Shown piece by piece: positions 1-5,889 of a stretch of DNA of 5,912 nucleotides (the stretch's first letter is position 1; each line of letters opens with the position of its first letter). Source of the DNA: Spirochaetia bacterium (lineage in GTDB: Bacteria > Spirochaetota > Leptospiria > Leptospirales > Leptonemataceae); NCBI GenBank assembly GCA_029880625.1, contig JAOUOA010000207.1, forward strand, positions 1 to 5,912, written 5' to 3'. Under the pieces are notes generated by a model. The model searched no databases. It saw nothing but the letters and a program-made list of their open reading frames with translations, and was not told the origin of the DNA. Both the position numbers and the translations under genes were made by a program.

Positions 1-51
1 TTTCTGGACAATTCTTTTTTCAGGGTTGTCGGGATGAATCTTCCAGATCAT
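1..51 (-). CDS. Sua5/YciO-type threonylcarbamoyl-AMP synthase, 5' fragment (cut by window edge)
   Basis: An ATG on the minus strand at 51-49 opens a frame of 17 codons that stays open to the left edge. The peptide begins MIWKIHPDNPEKR. From memory, an 'IHPDNP..R' start is characteristic of the YciO/Sua5 family; E. coli YciO begins very similarly. Full-length members of this family bind ATP, bicarbonate and threonine and make threonylcarbamoyl-AMP for tRNA t6A modification, although the YciO subgroup is less well characterised. Only the N-terminus is visible, so no catalytic motif can be checked. The gene lies 123 bases downstream of the CHAT gene on the same strand, so read-through from the pdxJ promoter is possible. 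No Shine-Dalgarno sequence precedes the ATG. The family call is an inference from a short but distinctive peptide. Confidence 0.6.
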   Translation of the reverse strand, partial: MIWKIHPDNPEKRIVQK

Positions 52-117
52 AATTCTGCAAAATTTATTATCTTTGCCGTGAGGTCTATTCTTTATTTTT
101 TAAATGGATTCTGCAAA

Positions 118-128
118 ACAGGTCCTGT
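118..128 (-). other. Short palindrome between the CHAT gene and the Sua5/YciO-like gene
   Basis: ACAGGTCCTGT is a perfect palindrome around its central base. Read on the minus strand it is followed by three T residues and then G. It could form only a 4-bp stem with a 3-base loop, too weak for a convincing intrinsic terminator. It could equally be a small protein-binding site for the following gene. The rest of the 52-174 gap is AT-rich, and I see no clear promoter in it. Confidence 0.2.
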
Positions 129-174
129 GAAATAAAAAGGCGAATAAAGCGAAATCAAATCATTGGATTGGAGA

Positions 175-2016
175 CTAATTAAAATGGGTTTTCAGATCAT
201 CCGGGACCTCAAGATCATCTTCAAGATTGAACAGGACCATATTTTTTGTTTCTGGATCAAAAGACATGTAATCGTCAACAGGAATCAGGATCTGCTTTTC
301 TCTGTTCTGAAGGCATAAATGCCCCCTGTTGGCTTCAATAAGATCCGCAAATTTTTTATTTTTAATACCCGGCGGAATTGCAAAATGCTCTTCCACTTCC
401 TGACCGCTGAAGGAGTAAGAAATATTTTTTTCTGGATCAATAAAAAGAATATTATTTTTCCCGAGAAAAGAAAATGTAGAAAGCATATTATCCAGAAGAT
501 ACTGAAATGTTACGCGATAGGAATCCAGAAGATCTTCTTTTATCCGGCCGTTAATAAAATCGTTTCTCCATAAAAGCATTTTTTCAATATCGCTTTTATG
601 CATGTAAAGGCCTTCCATCAGACCCTCCATAGAGAACTGCATCTGATGACTTTTTACCTGTTCAAGGCATTCAAAAACATCCAGAATCCATCGTGAGAAA
701 AGAACGGGCGCTCCGGGTACGGGAAGGAACTCGCGAAGTCCAAGATGGCGGCAGTTTGAGAACACAACCGCACCGACAATCTGCATCGTATATTTTAAGA
801 GCCTGGAAAGACTCTTAAATGAAGATAATGTATTTTCAGAAACATTCATGAAATGTCTGTATTCTCTTGCAACAGGAACAGGATAGGTTTCAATGATTCT
901 CTGTACATTGAGAGAACTTCTTGAAGCGTCAAAATACTTACGAATGTCATTTCTGTAGATTCGTGCGATCGGATTTCCATGCAGAACATAATTTCCCCAG
1001 GTGAGATCGGAAGGATGATTTCTCTCACGCGCCTTCATTCGTGCATAAAAAAGGGCTTCCCCGACTGTCTTTTCTTCAAAAATGGCGCGGTAAAAATCAT
1101 GTGCAAAGGTATAGGCCCTTCCGTCATCTTTGATCTTCCAGTTTGATCCCACATAATTGCTGATTCCTGCGCTCAGAAATGCAGATGCCATATCATTCAG
1201 CTGAAGATTCGTTTTCTGATCCGGAGCATTCCCTCCGACAGGCGAGCTGAAACAGCTGTTGGAAAACACAAGATCCGGTTCCAGTCCCGCTTTTTCAATT
1301 TCTCTTGCGCGAAGAACCTTGCCTTCAGAAAGGAGCCAGCCGCTTTCCCGGGGATCTTCGTCATGAATCATGTGTCCAGCATAATGAACAATATCACGAT
1401 CCTTGAGAGCATTGAGAAGGTTCAGTTTGGTAATCCTTTTTCCCGACATGAGCTGGATATCCAGACGATCGGAACTTACTTCAGAATTCAGAGATTCAAA
1501 AATTTTTTCGCCTTCCAGTCTGGCCCATTCCAGATCTTCTGAAGGATCTGCAACAATGAGAAGGCGCAGTTTATCCTTTTCCGGTTTAATGAATTCATGC
1601 CAGTTTCCGGATATATTTTTCCCGATAAAGAATTTATCAGATAAAAATCCTGTTCCGTCATGCAGCAGCTCCCAGGGAATGTTCCTGAGTTTTCTGTCCA
1701 CATGGAAAAAGATATAGGCCCGCGAAGAGTTTCTCAATTTTTTCTGAAGAGAGGACGGAAAAAACTGACAGAAAAATGTTTCGCTTACGCTGCGTAAATT
1801 TTCAATCACATTAACGTTTTTTCTGGACTTTTCAGAAACATTATTTGAAATAATGCTGAAGCGCTCAATTTCAGAAAGGAATTCAGCAATCATATCATCG
1901 TCAATTTCCGACTGCAGATGCGTATCGTGTCCTGGAAAATTCCCCTGAAGAATATTAAATACATTTATATTCCCGACACGATCAATGATAATATTTAAGA
2001 GAGGAATGGTTTCCAT
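175..2016 (-). CDS. CHAT-domain caspase-like peptidase with C-terminal helical extension
   Basis: This is a predicted cytoplasmic cysteine peptidase of the CHAT (caspase HetF associated with TPRs) family; no signal peptide or membrane segment is evident. The CHAT domain spans about residues 95-355. It contains IPWELLHDG (113-121), the histidine motif HYAGH (211-215, catalytic candidate H215), the cysteine motif FSNSCFSS (251-258, candidate C255), a YVGSNWKIKDD segment (288-298) and the closing WGNYVLHGNP (340-349). The His/Cys dyad is intact, so activity is plausible. Residues 1-90 are unassigned, and I see no TPR repeats. Residues 365-613 form a separate region: a helical part with PVPVAREYR (379-387) and RNDFING (484-490), then a beta-rich tail. 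The start lies 2 bases after the pdxJ stop with no Shine-Dalgarno sequence, so translation is probably coupled to pdxJ. CHAT proteins often act in bacterial conflict or regulated-death systems; the substrate here is unknown. The stop codon is TAG. Confidence 0.9.
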   Translation of the reverse strand: METIPLLNIIIDRVGNINVFNILQGNFPGHDTHLQSEIDDDMIAEFLSEIERFSIISNNVSEKSRKNVNVIENLRSVSETFFCQFFPSSLQKKLRNSSRAYIFFHVDRKLRNIPWELLHDGTGFLSDKFFIGKNISGNWHEFIKPEKDKLRLLIVADPSEDLEWARLEGEKIFESLNSEVSSDRLDIQLMSGKRITKLNLLNALKDRDIVHYAGHMIHDEDPRESGWLLSEGKVLRAREIEKAGLEPDLVFSNSCFSSPVGGNAPDQKTNLQLNDMASAFLSAGISNYVGSNWKIKDDGRAYTFAHDFYRAIFEEKTVGEALFYARMKARERNHPSDLTWGNYVLHGNPIARIYRNDIRKYFDASRSSLNVQRIIETYPVPVAREYRHFMNVSENTLSSFKSLSRLLKYTMQIVGAVVFSNCRHLGLREFLPVPGAPVLFSRWILDVFECLEQVKSHQMQFSMEGLMEGLYMHKSDIEKMLLWRNDFINGRIKEDLLDSYRVTFQYLLDNMLSTFSFLGKNNILFIDPEKNISYSFSGQEVEEHFAIPPGIKNKKFADLIEANRGHLCLQNREKQILIPVDDYMSFDPETKNMVLFNLEDDLEVPDDLKTHFN

Positions 2017-2018
2017 AT

Positions 2019-2768
2019 TTACTGTTTTATAATCTCCGCCATATCGCTGACTGCTGCTTTCAATCCAGTAAATACAGCTCTGCTGATGATTCCATGACCG
2101 ATCGAAAATTCAGTTACGGAAGGAATCCCTGCAACCGGGATTACATTTTGGTAATGCAGTCCATGCCCCACGTTCATCATCAATCCAGCAGAAGTTCCGG
2201 TTTCTACCGATTTTTGGATTCTTTCAAGTTCTTCAAATGTACGGGATGTATTTCTCGCATCAAAATTATGTGCATAGGTCCCTGTATGAATTTCCACTGC
2301 ATCACATTTCAGCTCAGCAGCAAGTTCAATATCTGTAATTTCCGGCTCAAGAAACAAACATACATGAATGCCTTCACTTTGCATTTCTTCCATGAGTCTT
2401 TTTACAGTATCTTTCATTTCCTTCAGATTCAATCCGCCTTCTGTTGTCAGTTCTTCAGGTTTCTCAGGTACAAGAGTTACCTTTTCAGGTCTGATTCTGC
2501 ACATTAGATCCGTTATTTCTTTTGAACAGGACATCTCAACCGTCAGGGGGAGAATTGATATTTCCCGGATTAATTCGACATCTCGGTTCTGAATATGGCG
2601 CCGGTCCTGACGCAAATGAAGGGTAATTCCATCTGCACCGGCCTGCTCACAGATCCCTGCAGCGGTAACAATATCCGGATAAAGTGTATGGCGCTGCTGA
2701 CGCAGGGTTGCCACATGATCCAAATTTACAGATAAGATGTGATTTTTATTTTTTTTTATCATGTTCAT
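2019..2768 (-). CDS. pdxJ: Pyridoxine 5'-phosphate synthase PdxJ
   Basis: PdxJ carries out the ring-closing step of DXP-dependent vitamin B6 synthesis. It condenses 1-deoxy-D-xylulose 5-phosphate with 3-amino-2-oxopropyl phosphate to give pyridoxine 5'-phosphate. The 249-aa product is a normal length for this TIM-barrel enzyme. Family motifs are clear: VNLDHVATLRQQR (14-26), HLRQDRRHI (51-59), LVPEK (99-103), EIHTGTYA (159-166), VGHGLHYQN (200-208) and SIGHGIISRAVFTGL (222-236). By motif comparison with E. coli PdxJ, the active-site candidates are H51, E78 and H202. HLRQDRR has Q where many members carry E, a mild variation. Two ATG codons (residues 1 and 3) could serve as the start; the upstream one is taken, and neither has a Shine-Dalgarno sequence. 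It is the first gene of the minus-strand unit and is followed after 2 bases by the CHAT gene. Confidence 0.97.
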   Translation of the reverse strand: MNMIKKNKNHILSVNLDHVATLRQQRHTLYPDIVTAAGICEQAGADGITLHLRQDRRHIQNRDVELIREISILPLTVEMSCSKEITDLMCRIRPEKVTLVPEKPEELTTEGGLNLKEMKDTVKRLMEEMQSEGIHVCLFLEPEITDIELAAELKCDAVEIHTGTYAHNFDARNTSRTFEELERIQKSVETGTSAGLMMNVGHGLHYQNVIPVAGIPSVTEFSIGHGIISRAVFTGLKAAVSDMAEIIKQ

Positions 2769-2857
2769 ATATTAATATGGAAGGAAAAGCATAATCTGAA
2801 TCCGTTTGGAAAGGACGTCTGCTTTAAATTTCTGCCCGGTCCAGTTTTTGAATTTTC

Positions 2858-2880
2858 GCAGAAGGATATATCTCTTCTGC
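2858..2880. promoter_or_regulatory. Inverted repeat in the pdxJ leader
   Basis: GCAGAAG (2858-2864) and CTTCTGC (2874-2880) are perfect 7-bp inverted arms around a 9-base AT-rich centre. The centre itself contains the palindrome GATATATC. The element lies about 90 bases upstream of the pdxJ start and just inside the transcript predicted from the promoter at 2902-2931. It could be an RNA hairpin or a dimeric operator. No U-tract follows on either strand, so it is not a classic terminator. Confidence 0.4.
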
Positions 2881-2901
2881 TTCTGTCAGGCTTTCCTTTT
2901 T

Positions 2902-2931
2902 TCTATACAAGAATTCTTTCCAAAAAAGCAA
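2902..2931 (-). promoter_or_regulatory. Candidate sigma-70-type promoter for pdxJ-CHAT
   Basis: On the minus strand, TTGCTT (2931-2926) resembles a -35 box and TATAGA (2907-2902) a -10 box, separated by 18 bases. Transcription would start near 2895 and give a leader of roughly 125 bases before pdxJ. This is pattern matching in an AT-rich region, where chance matches are common. A weaker TATTAA-type box lies immediately next to the ATG, but it would give an essentially leaderless message. Confidence 0.35.
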
Positions 2932-3050
2932 TCTGAAAATTCACAAAATCAGAATTTTTTTAAGAAAATATCGATTAAATACTTTAATTTTCTGATGATT
3001 CTATAATTATTTTCGAAATTCTACAAATAAAAATCCATTCCTTCAAAGAA

Positions 3051-3072
3051 TTTTAGAAATTTTTTAGAAATT
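3051..3072. repeat. Two perfect tandem copies of an 11-base A/T-rich unit
   Basis: TTTTAGAAATT occurs twice back to back (3051-3061 and 3062-3072). The 11-base period is close to one helical turn, so both copies face the same side of the DNA. They end directly upstream of the candidate -35 elements for the acylphosphatase gene. They may act as an UP-like element, a bent A-tract or a pair of activator sites; this role is inferred from position only. Confidence 0.55.
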
Positions 3073-3088
3073 TTGTCTCCTGAATCTT

Positions 3089-3117
3089 TTGTACTATAGA
3101 TTTCAGATCTATAAAAT
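3089..3117 (+). promoter_or_regulatory. Candidate promoter for the acylphosphatase gene
   Basis: TTGTAC (3089-3094) and TAAAAT (3112-3117) are separated by 17 bases, a good match to sigma-70 geometry. An overlapping alternative uses TTGTCT (3073-3078) and TATAGA (3095-3100) with 16 bases between. Transcription would begin near 3105-3125, leaving a leader of about 80-95 bases. The inverted repeat at 3095-3113 fills the spacer. Confidence 0.45.
3095..3113. promoter_or_regulatory. Inverted repeat in the promoter spacer, candidate operator
   Basis: TATAGAT (3095-3101) and ATCTATA (3107-3113) are perfect 7-bp arms around a 5-base centre (TTCAG). A 19-base dyad lying between -35 and -10 elements is a typical position for a repressor site. 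Its arms are A/T-rich and overlap promoter-like sequence, so part of the symmetry could be coincidental. The binding protein is unknown. Confidence 0.45.
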
Positions 3118-3165
3118 CCTTTGTAAAACCATTTTTGTGCGCCGCTTCGATGTAAAAATAATATT

Positions 3166-3177
3166 GCCCTGTAGGGC
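3166..3177 (+). other. Small GC hairpin in the acylphosphatase leader
   Basis: GCCC (3166-3169) and GGGC (3174-3177) can pair across a 4-base loop, 25 bases before the ATG, in an otherwise AT-rich leader. It may influence ribosome access. The stem is short and the significance uncertain. Confidence 0.25.
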
Positions 3178-3202
3178 CGTCATCCAGAATAGTTCATAAA
3201 TC

Positions 3203-3469
3203 ATGAAAACAGAAAGATTCAGCATATCAGGAATGGTTCAGGGAGTGGGCTTCAGACAGTATGTTTACAATTATTCCAAAAAAAACGGCCTGAAAGGATT
3301 TGTAAAAAATCTCAGTGATGGTACAGTTGAATGTGTTGCATCAGGCCCTGATATTGAAATAGACCGTCTGTACAATGCCTTGAAAAAAGGGCCGACAATG
3401 AGCAGGGTTGATTCTGTTGATCGATCGCCTGTAGAAGCCAGTTTCTCTGAATTTGAAATTCGTTACTGA
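3203..3469 (+). CDS. acyP: Acylphosphatase
   Basis: This is a small cytoplasmic enzyme that hydrolyses the carboxyl-phosphate bond of acyl phosphates such as acetyl phosphate, carbamoyl phosphate or 1,3-bisphosphoglycerate. Its physiological role in bacteria is poorly defined. The 88-aa length and single ferredoxin-like domain are typical. The signature loop GMVQGVGFR (10-18) supplies the phosphate-binding arginine R18. GFVKNLSDGTVE (32-43) supplies the catalytic asparagine N36, so both active residues are present. The protein ends with the usual FEIRY-type C-terminus. The ATG at 3203 gives the standard N-terminus (MKTERFSISG), although no Shine-Dalgarno sequence precedes it. The gene is divergent from pdxJ and 119 bases upstream of the sigma-54 activator pair, so it may be transcribed alone or with them. 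Confidence 0.97.
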   Translation: MKTERFSISGMVQGVGFRQYVYNYSKKNGLKGFVKNLSDGTVECVASGPDIEIDRLYNALKKGPTMSRVDSVDRSPVEASFSEFEIRY

Positions 3470-3470
3470 T

Positions 3471-3486
3471 TCTGCATTTATGCAGA
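3471..3486. other. Inverted repeat just after the acylphosphatase stop codon
   Basis: TCTGCAT (3471-3477) and ATGCAGA (3480-3486) are perfect arms around TT, beginning one base after the TGA stop. As RNA it could form a stem of about 5 bp with a 4-base loop. No run of U follows, so an intrinsic terminator is not supported. It could attenuate, protect the 3' end or bind a protein. The remainder of the 3470-3588 gap has no clear promoter, only scattered A/T-rich -10-like words. Confidence 0.35.
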
Positions 3487-3588
3487 CCAGATTAAATTAC
3501 GTTATATTATCCTGTTCACAGATTTCAATGCAAAACACTCTGAAGCAGGTTTGTGCGGTTTAGCAAGTATTAAAATCTTAATCTCCAG

Positions 3589-4644
3589 ATGATTAGGCTT
3601 CCGGAGAAAAAGTACCCCATTCAGTTCTTTTTAATTTGGATAGATAAATTGAAGCAGCTTCTGAATACCAACAAACCTGGCGAAGAAGTAAAATTCTCAG
3701 ATGATATTTCCAGCGCTTTTGTTTACAGCAAAAACGGCAAAATGCCTTTCATTCTTGAAGAGATTGAAAAATATGCCTCTCATAAAAGCCCCATTCTCAT
3801 TTCAGGTGAAACAGGAACTGGAAAAGAACAAATTGTAAAAATAATCCATGGTCTATCTCAGGCCAGAGGCCCCCTTGTAAGCTTTAACTGTTCGGCCATT
3901 CCTCATGAACTTCTGGAAAATGAACTGTTCGGGCATGAAAAAGGAGCCTATACTGGGGCTGGAGATTCTACAGAAGGATTTATCGGCAGAGCAAAAAACG
4001 GCACACTTTTCATGGATGAAATCGGAGAAATGTCTCCCTACGGTCAGGTCAAAATCCTCCGTCTGATTCAGGATGGAGAATACGAAAAAATAGGTTCGGA
4101 AAAATCCATCAGGACCAATGCAAGATTTATTTTCGCAACCAATAAAAATCTTTTAAATGAAGTCAGAAACAGTAATTTTCGAGCAGATCTTTTTTACAGA
4201 ATCAATACATTTGAAGTAAAGCTTCCTCCTCTCAGAGAACGCAAAGAAGATATCCCTTTTCTGATTGAACATTTTTTATGGATTGCATCGCAGGAACTGA
4301 ACCGGGAACCTTTTCAAATCTCAGATGATGCTTTAGAAAAACTGATCTGTTATGAATGGCCTGGAAATATCAGAGAGCTGGAAAACTCAATTCTCCGTGC
4401 AGCAACCGTGACAGAAAACAGTCTTATAGAAGAAAAACATATTCATATATTTAATTATGAAAATACGTTTTCGGGAAAACTGGAGCTGCTTTCTAAAATG
4501 AAAGAAGACTATAAAATTCTTGAAAAAGAACTGATTGAAGAATCTTTGAACTTTAACAGTGGAAACATCAGCGCAGCAGCGCTTGCAGTGAATATGTCCC
4601 GGGGAACATTTCGGTACAAAATGAAACAGTACGGACTGGAATAA
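3589..4644 (+). CDS. Sigma-54-dependent transcriptional activator without sensory domain (first of pair)
   Basis: This is a bacterial enhancer-binding protein: a AAA+ ATPase that remodels RNA polymerase-sigma-54 closed complexes. The AAA+ core shows Walker A GETGTGKE (73-80), the sigma-54 contact loop GAYTGA (119-124, the common Y variant of GAFTGA), Walker B TLFMDE (139-144), sensor I FIFATN (180-185), arginine-finger candidates R198 and R204 in FRADLFYR, and sensor II WPGNIRELEN (257-266). A C-terminal Fis-type helix-turn-helix covers about 322-351 (GNISAAALAVNMSRGTFRYK). Only about 50 residues precede the core, with no receiver, PAS or GAF signature. The protein therefore may be controlled by its level, a partner or an anti-activator. 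The in-frame TAA shortly upstream makes ATG 3589 the first possible ATG start; there is no Shine-Dalgarno sequence. The next gene starts 4 bases after the stop. Confidence 0.93.
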   Translation: MIRLPEKKYPIQFFLIWIDKLKQLLNTNKPGEEVKFSDDISSAFVYSKNGKMPFILEEIEKYASHKSPILISGETGTGKEQIVKIIHGLSQARGPLVSFNCSAIPHELLENELFGHEKGAYTGAGDSTEGFIGRAKNGTLFMDEIGEMSPYGQVKILRLIQDGEYEKIGSEKSIRTNARFIFATNKNLLNEVRNSNFRADLFYRINTFEVKLPPLRERKEDIPFLIEHFLWIASQELNREPFQISDDALEKLICYEWPGNIRELENSILRAATVTENSLIEEKHIHIFNYENTFSGKLELLSKMKEDYKILEKELIEESLNFNSGNISAAALAVNMSRGTFRYKMKQYGLE

Positions 4645-4648
4645 ACAA

Positions 4649-5851
4649 TTGGAAACAGAATTAAAAATACTGAGAGACCATGCTTTCATTTCCAGAAAAG
4701 ACTTCAGAGAACTTCTGGGGCTTAGAATCCAGTCTGTAAGGGAACTGAAGGAAAAGCTGATTCAGCTGGGCTACATCGATATTCCTGACTGGGAAGAAGC
4801 CGAACCCGTTTTGTTCAAGAACATCATTGAAAGAAAAGAGAAGCCGCCGGAAACTCAAAATCAAAATATGCAGAAATTAATCCAGACAGCTCTTCGCGTA
4901 GCTCATTCGGATACAACAGTTTTGATTCTCGGCGAATCAGGAGTCGGAAAATCCAGACTTGCTCGAAGAATTCATGAAAGCAGTCCAAGAAAAAACGGCC
5001 CTTTTGTTACAGTTTCCTGCGGAAGCATCCCTGAAAATCTTCTGGAATCAGAACTTTTCGGCGTTGCAAGAGGAGCGTTTACCGGAGCGACAAGGTCCCG
5101 GCCGGGACGATTTCTTAAAGCAATTCAGGGTACAATTTTTCTTGATGAAGTAGGAGAACTTACGCCTTCTCTGCAGGTAAAACTTCTCCGCGTTCTGCAG
5201 GAAAAAAAAATTGAGCCCCTTGGATCTGACCGCGAAATTGACGTTGATGTAAGAGTAATTGCAGCGACCAACCGGGATCTCGAAATTGATGTGAAACATG
5301 GACTTTTTCGAAAGGATCTCTTCTTCAGATTGAATGTTATTCCTTTCATTGTCCCACCTCTCCGTGAAAGACACGAAGATATTCGTCCTCTGATTGATTT
5401 TTTTCTAAAAAGGATTGAAAAAAGAAACGGTATCTTCTATAAAATCGAAGATCAAAATATCTACAGTATTTTTGAATCCTATCCCTGGCCTGGAAATATC
5501 AGGGAACTTGAAAACTGCCTTGAAAGAATGTGCGTTCTTTCCACCGGAGGTGTTCTGTCGATTTCAGATTTTCCTGCAAGGATTATCGATGAAGTTAAAG
5601 ATCATAAAAACACCACCAACGGCAATTTCGAAAATTCTGACAACATACCTAAGGTTTTTGAAGGAGAAAGTCTCCAGGATATTGAAAAAGAATATATAAA
5701 AATGACCCTTTCTCAATGCCGGGGTAATGTTGCAAAATCCGCTGCAGCGCTTGGAATTCACAGAAACACACTTTCCAGAAAACTTGAAGACTATGGAATC
5801 AAACCAGTTCATTTTAAAATTCCAAAGAAAATCCAAAAAAATAAAGCTTAA
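4649..5851 (+). CDS. Sigma-54-dependent transcriptional activator with short N-terminal region (second of pair)
   Basis: This second enhancer-binding protein has an intact AAA+ core: Walker A GESGVGKS (95-102), GAFTGA (142-147), Walker B TIFLDE (162-167), sensor I VIAATN (203-208), arginine-finger candidates R221 and R227 in FRKDLFFR, and sensor II WPGNIRELEN (280-289). A C-terminal Fis-type helix-turn-helix lies at about 358-383, followed by a Lys-rich tail. The first 70 residues hold no receiver, PAS or GAF signature. Residues 15-45 (SRKDFRELLGLR then ELKEKLIQLGY) look helical and could be a small winged-helix-like or partner-binding segment; this is only an impression. The start is TTG at 4649: an in-frame TGA at 4622-4624 blocks longer forms with a better codon, and a weak GGA lies 8 bases upstream. 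The tight spacing implies coupling to the first activator. A HrpR/HrpS-like or duplicated-paralogue relationship is possible. Confidence 0.93.
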   Translation: METELKILRDHAFISRKDFRELLGLRIQSVRELKEKLIQLGYIDIPDWEEAEPVLFKNIIERKEKPPETQNQNMQKLIQTALRVAHSDTTVLILGESGVGKSRLARRIHESSPRKNGPFVTVSCGSIPENLLESELFGVARGAFTGATRSRPGRFLKAIQGTIFLDEVGELTPSLQVKLLRVLQEKKIEPLGSDREIDVDVRVIAATNRDLEIDVKHGLFRKDLFFRLNVIPFIVPPLRERHEDIRPLIDFFLKRIEKRNGIFYKIEDQNIYSIFESYPWPGNIRELENCLERMCVLSTGGVLSISDFPARIIDEVKDHKNTTNGNFENSDNIPKVFEGESLQDIEKEYIKMTLSQCRGNVAKSAAALGIHRNTLSRKLEDYGIKPVHFKIPKKIQKNKA

Positions 5852-5883
5852 AAAAATCATATATTCTACCGAATCAGAACCTA

Positions 5884-5889
5884 TATAAT
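5884..5889 (+). promoter_or_regulatory. Isolated perfect -10 hexamer after the second activator
   Basis: TATAAT occurs 33 bases after the stop of the second activator and 15 bases before an ATG (5905-5907) that has only two codons before the window ends. No good -35 box lies 16-18 bases upstream. It may drive the next gene to the right, but the sequence is too short to judge. Confidence 0.25.

Larger units (their letters stand above)
2769..3202. other. Divergent intergenic control region between pdxJ and the acylphosphatase gene
   Basis: These 434 bases are very AT-rich and hold no credible gene. Short open frames here start inside or beside pdxJ, have low-complexity K/F/I-rich translations and lack homology I recognise. 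The region contains a candidate leftward promoter (2902-2931) with a hairpin in its leader (2858-2880). It also contains a rightward promoter candidate (3089-3117) overlapping an inverted repeat, preceded by a tandem 11-base repeat (3051-3072). A small GC hairpin (3166-3177) sits just before the acylphosphatase start. A looser inverted repeat pairs ATCAGAA at 2948-2954 with TTCTGAT at 2990-2996. I see no tRNA, known riboswitch or CRISPR repeat. Confidence 0.6.

Noticed and set aside
53..117. Direct repeat ATTCTGCAAAA at 53-63 and 107-117
   Set aside because: Two copies of an 11-base AT-rich word in a short gap, without symmetry or other repeat context, could be chance; no att site or mobile element features accompany it.
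1403..1717. Plus-strand open frame of 104 aa inside the CHAT gene, and other antisense frames at 319-573, 2094-2507, 4387-4689 and 5048-5374
   Set aside because: Each lies opposite a gene with clear protein-family motifs, and its translation lacks any recognisable domain; these are shadows of the real coding strand.
2739..3006. Two overlapping plus-strand open frames (65 and 66 aa) at 2739-2936 and 2806-3006
   Set aside because: They overlap the pdxJ start or lie in the AT-rich control region, have low-complexity F/K/L-rich translations, no ribosome site and no family resemblance.
3471..3486. Intrinsic terminator after the acylphosphatase gene
   Set aside because: The stem is short and no T-run follows, so it is listed only as an inverted repeat.
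3540..3575. Possible sigma-54 promoter before the first activator (GG near 3548 and GC near 3563)
   Set aside because: The spacing between GG and GC is 13 bases rather than 10, and the flanking bases do not match the TGGCAC/TTGC consensus.
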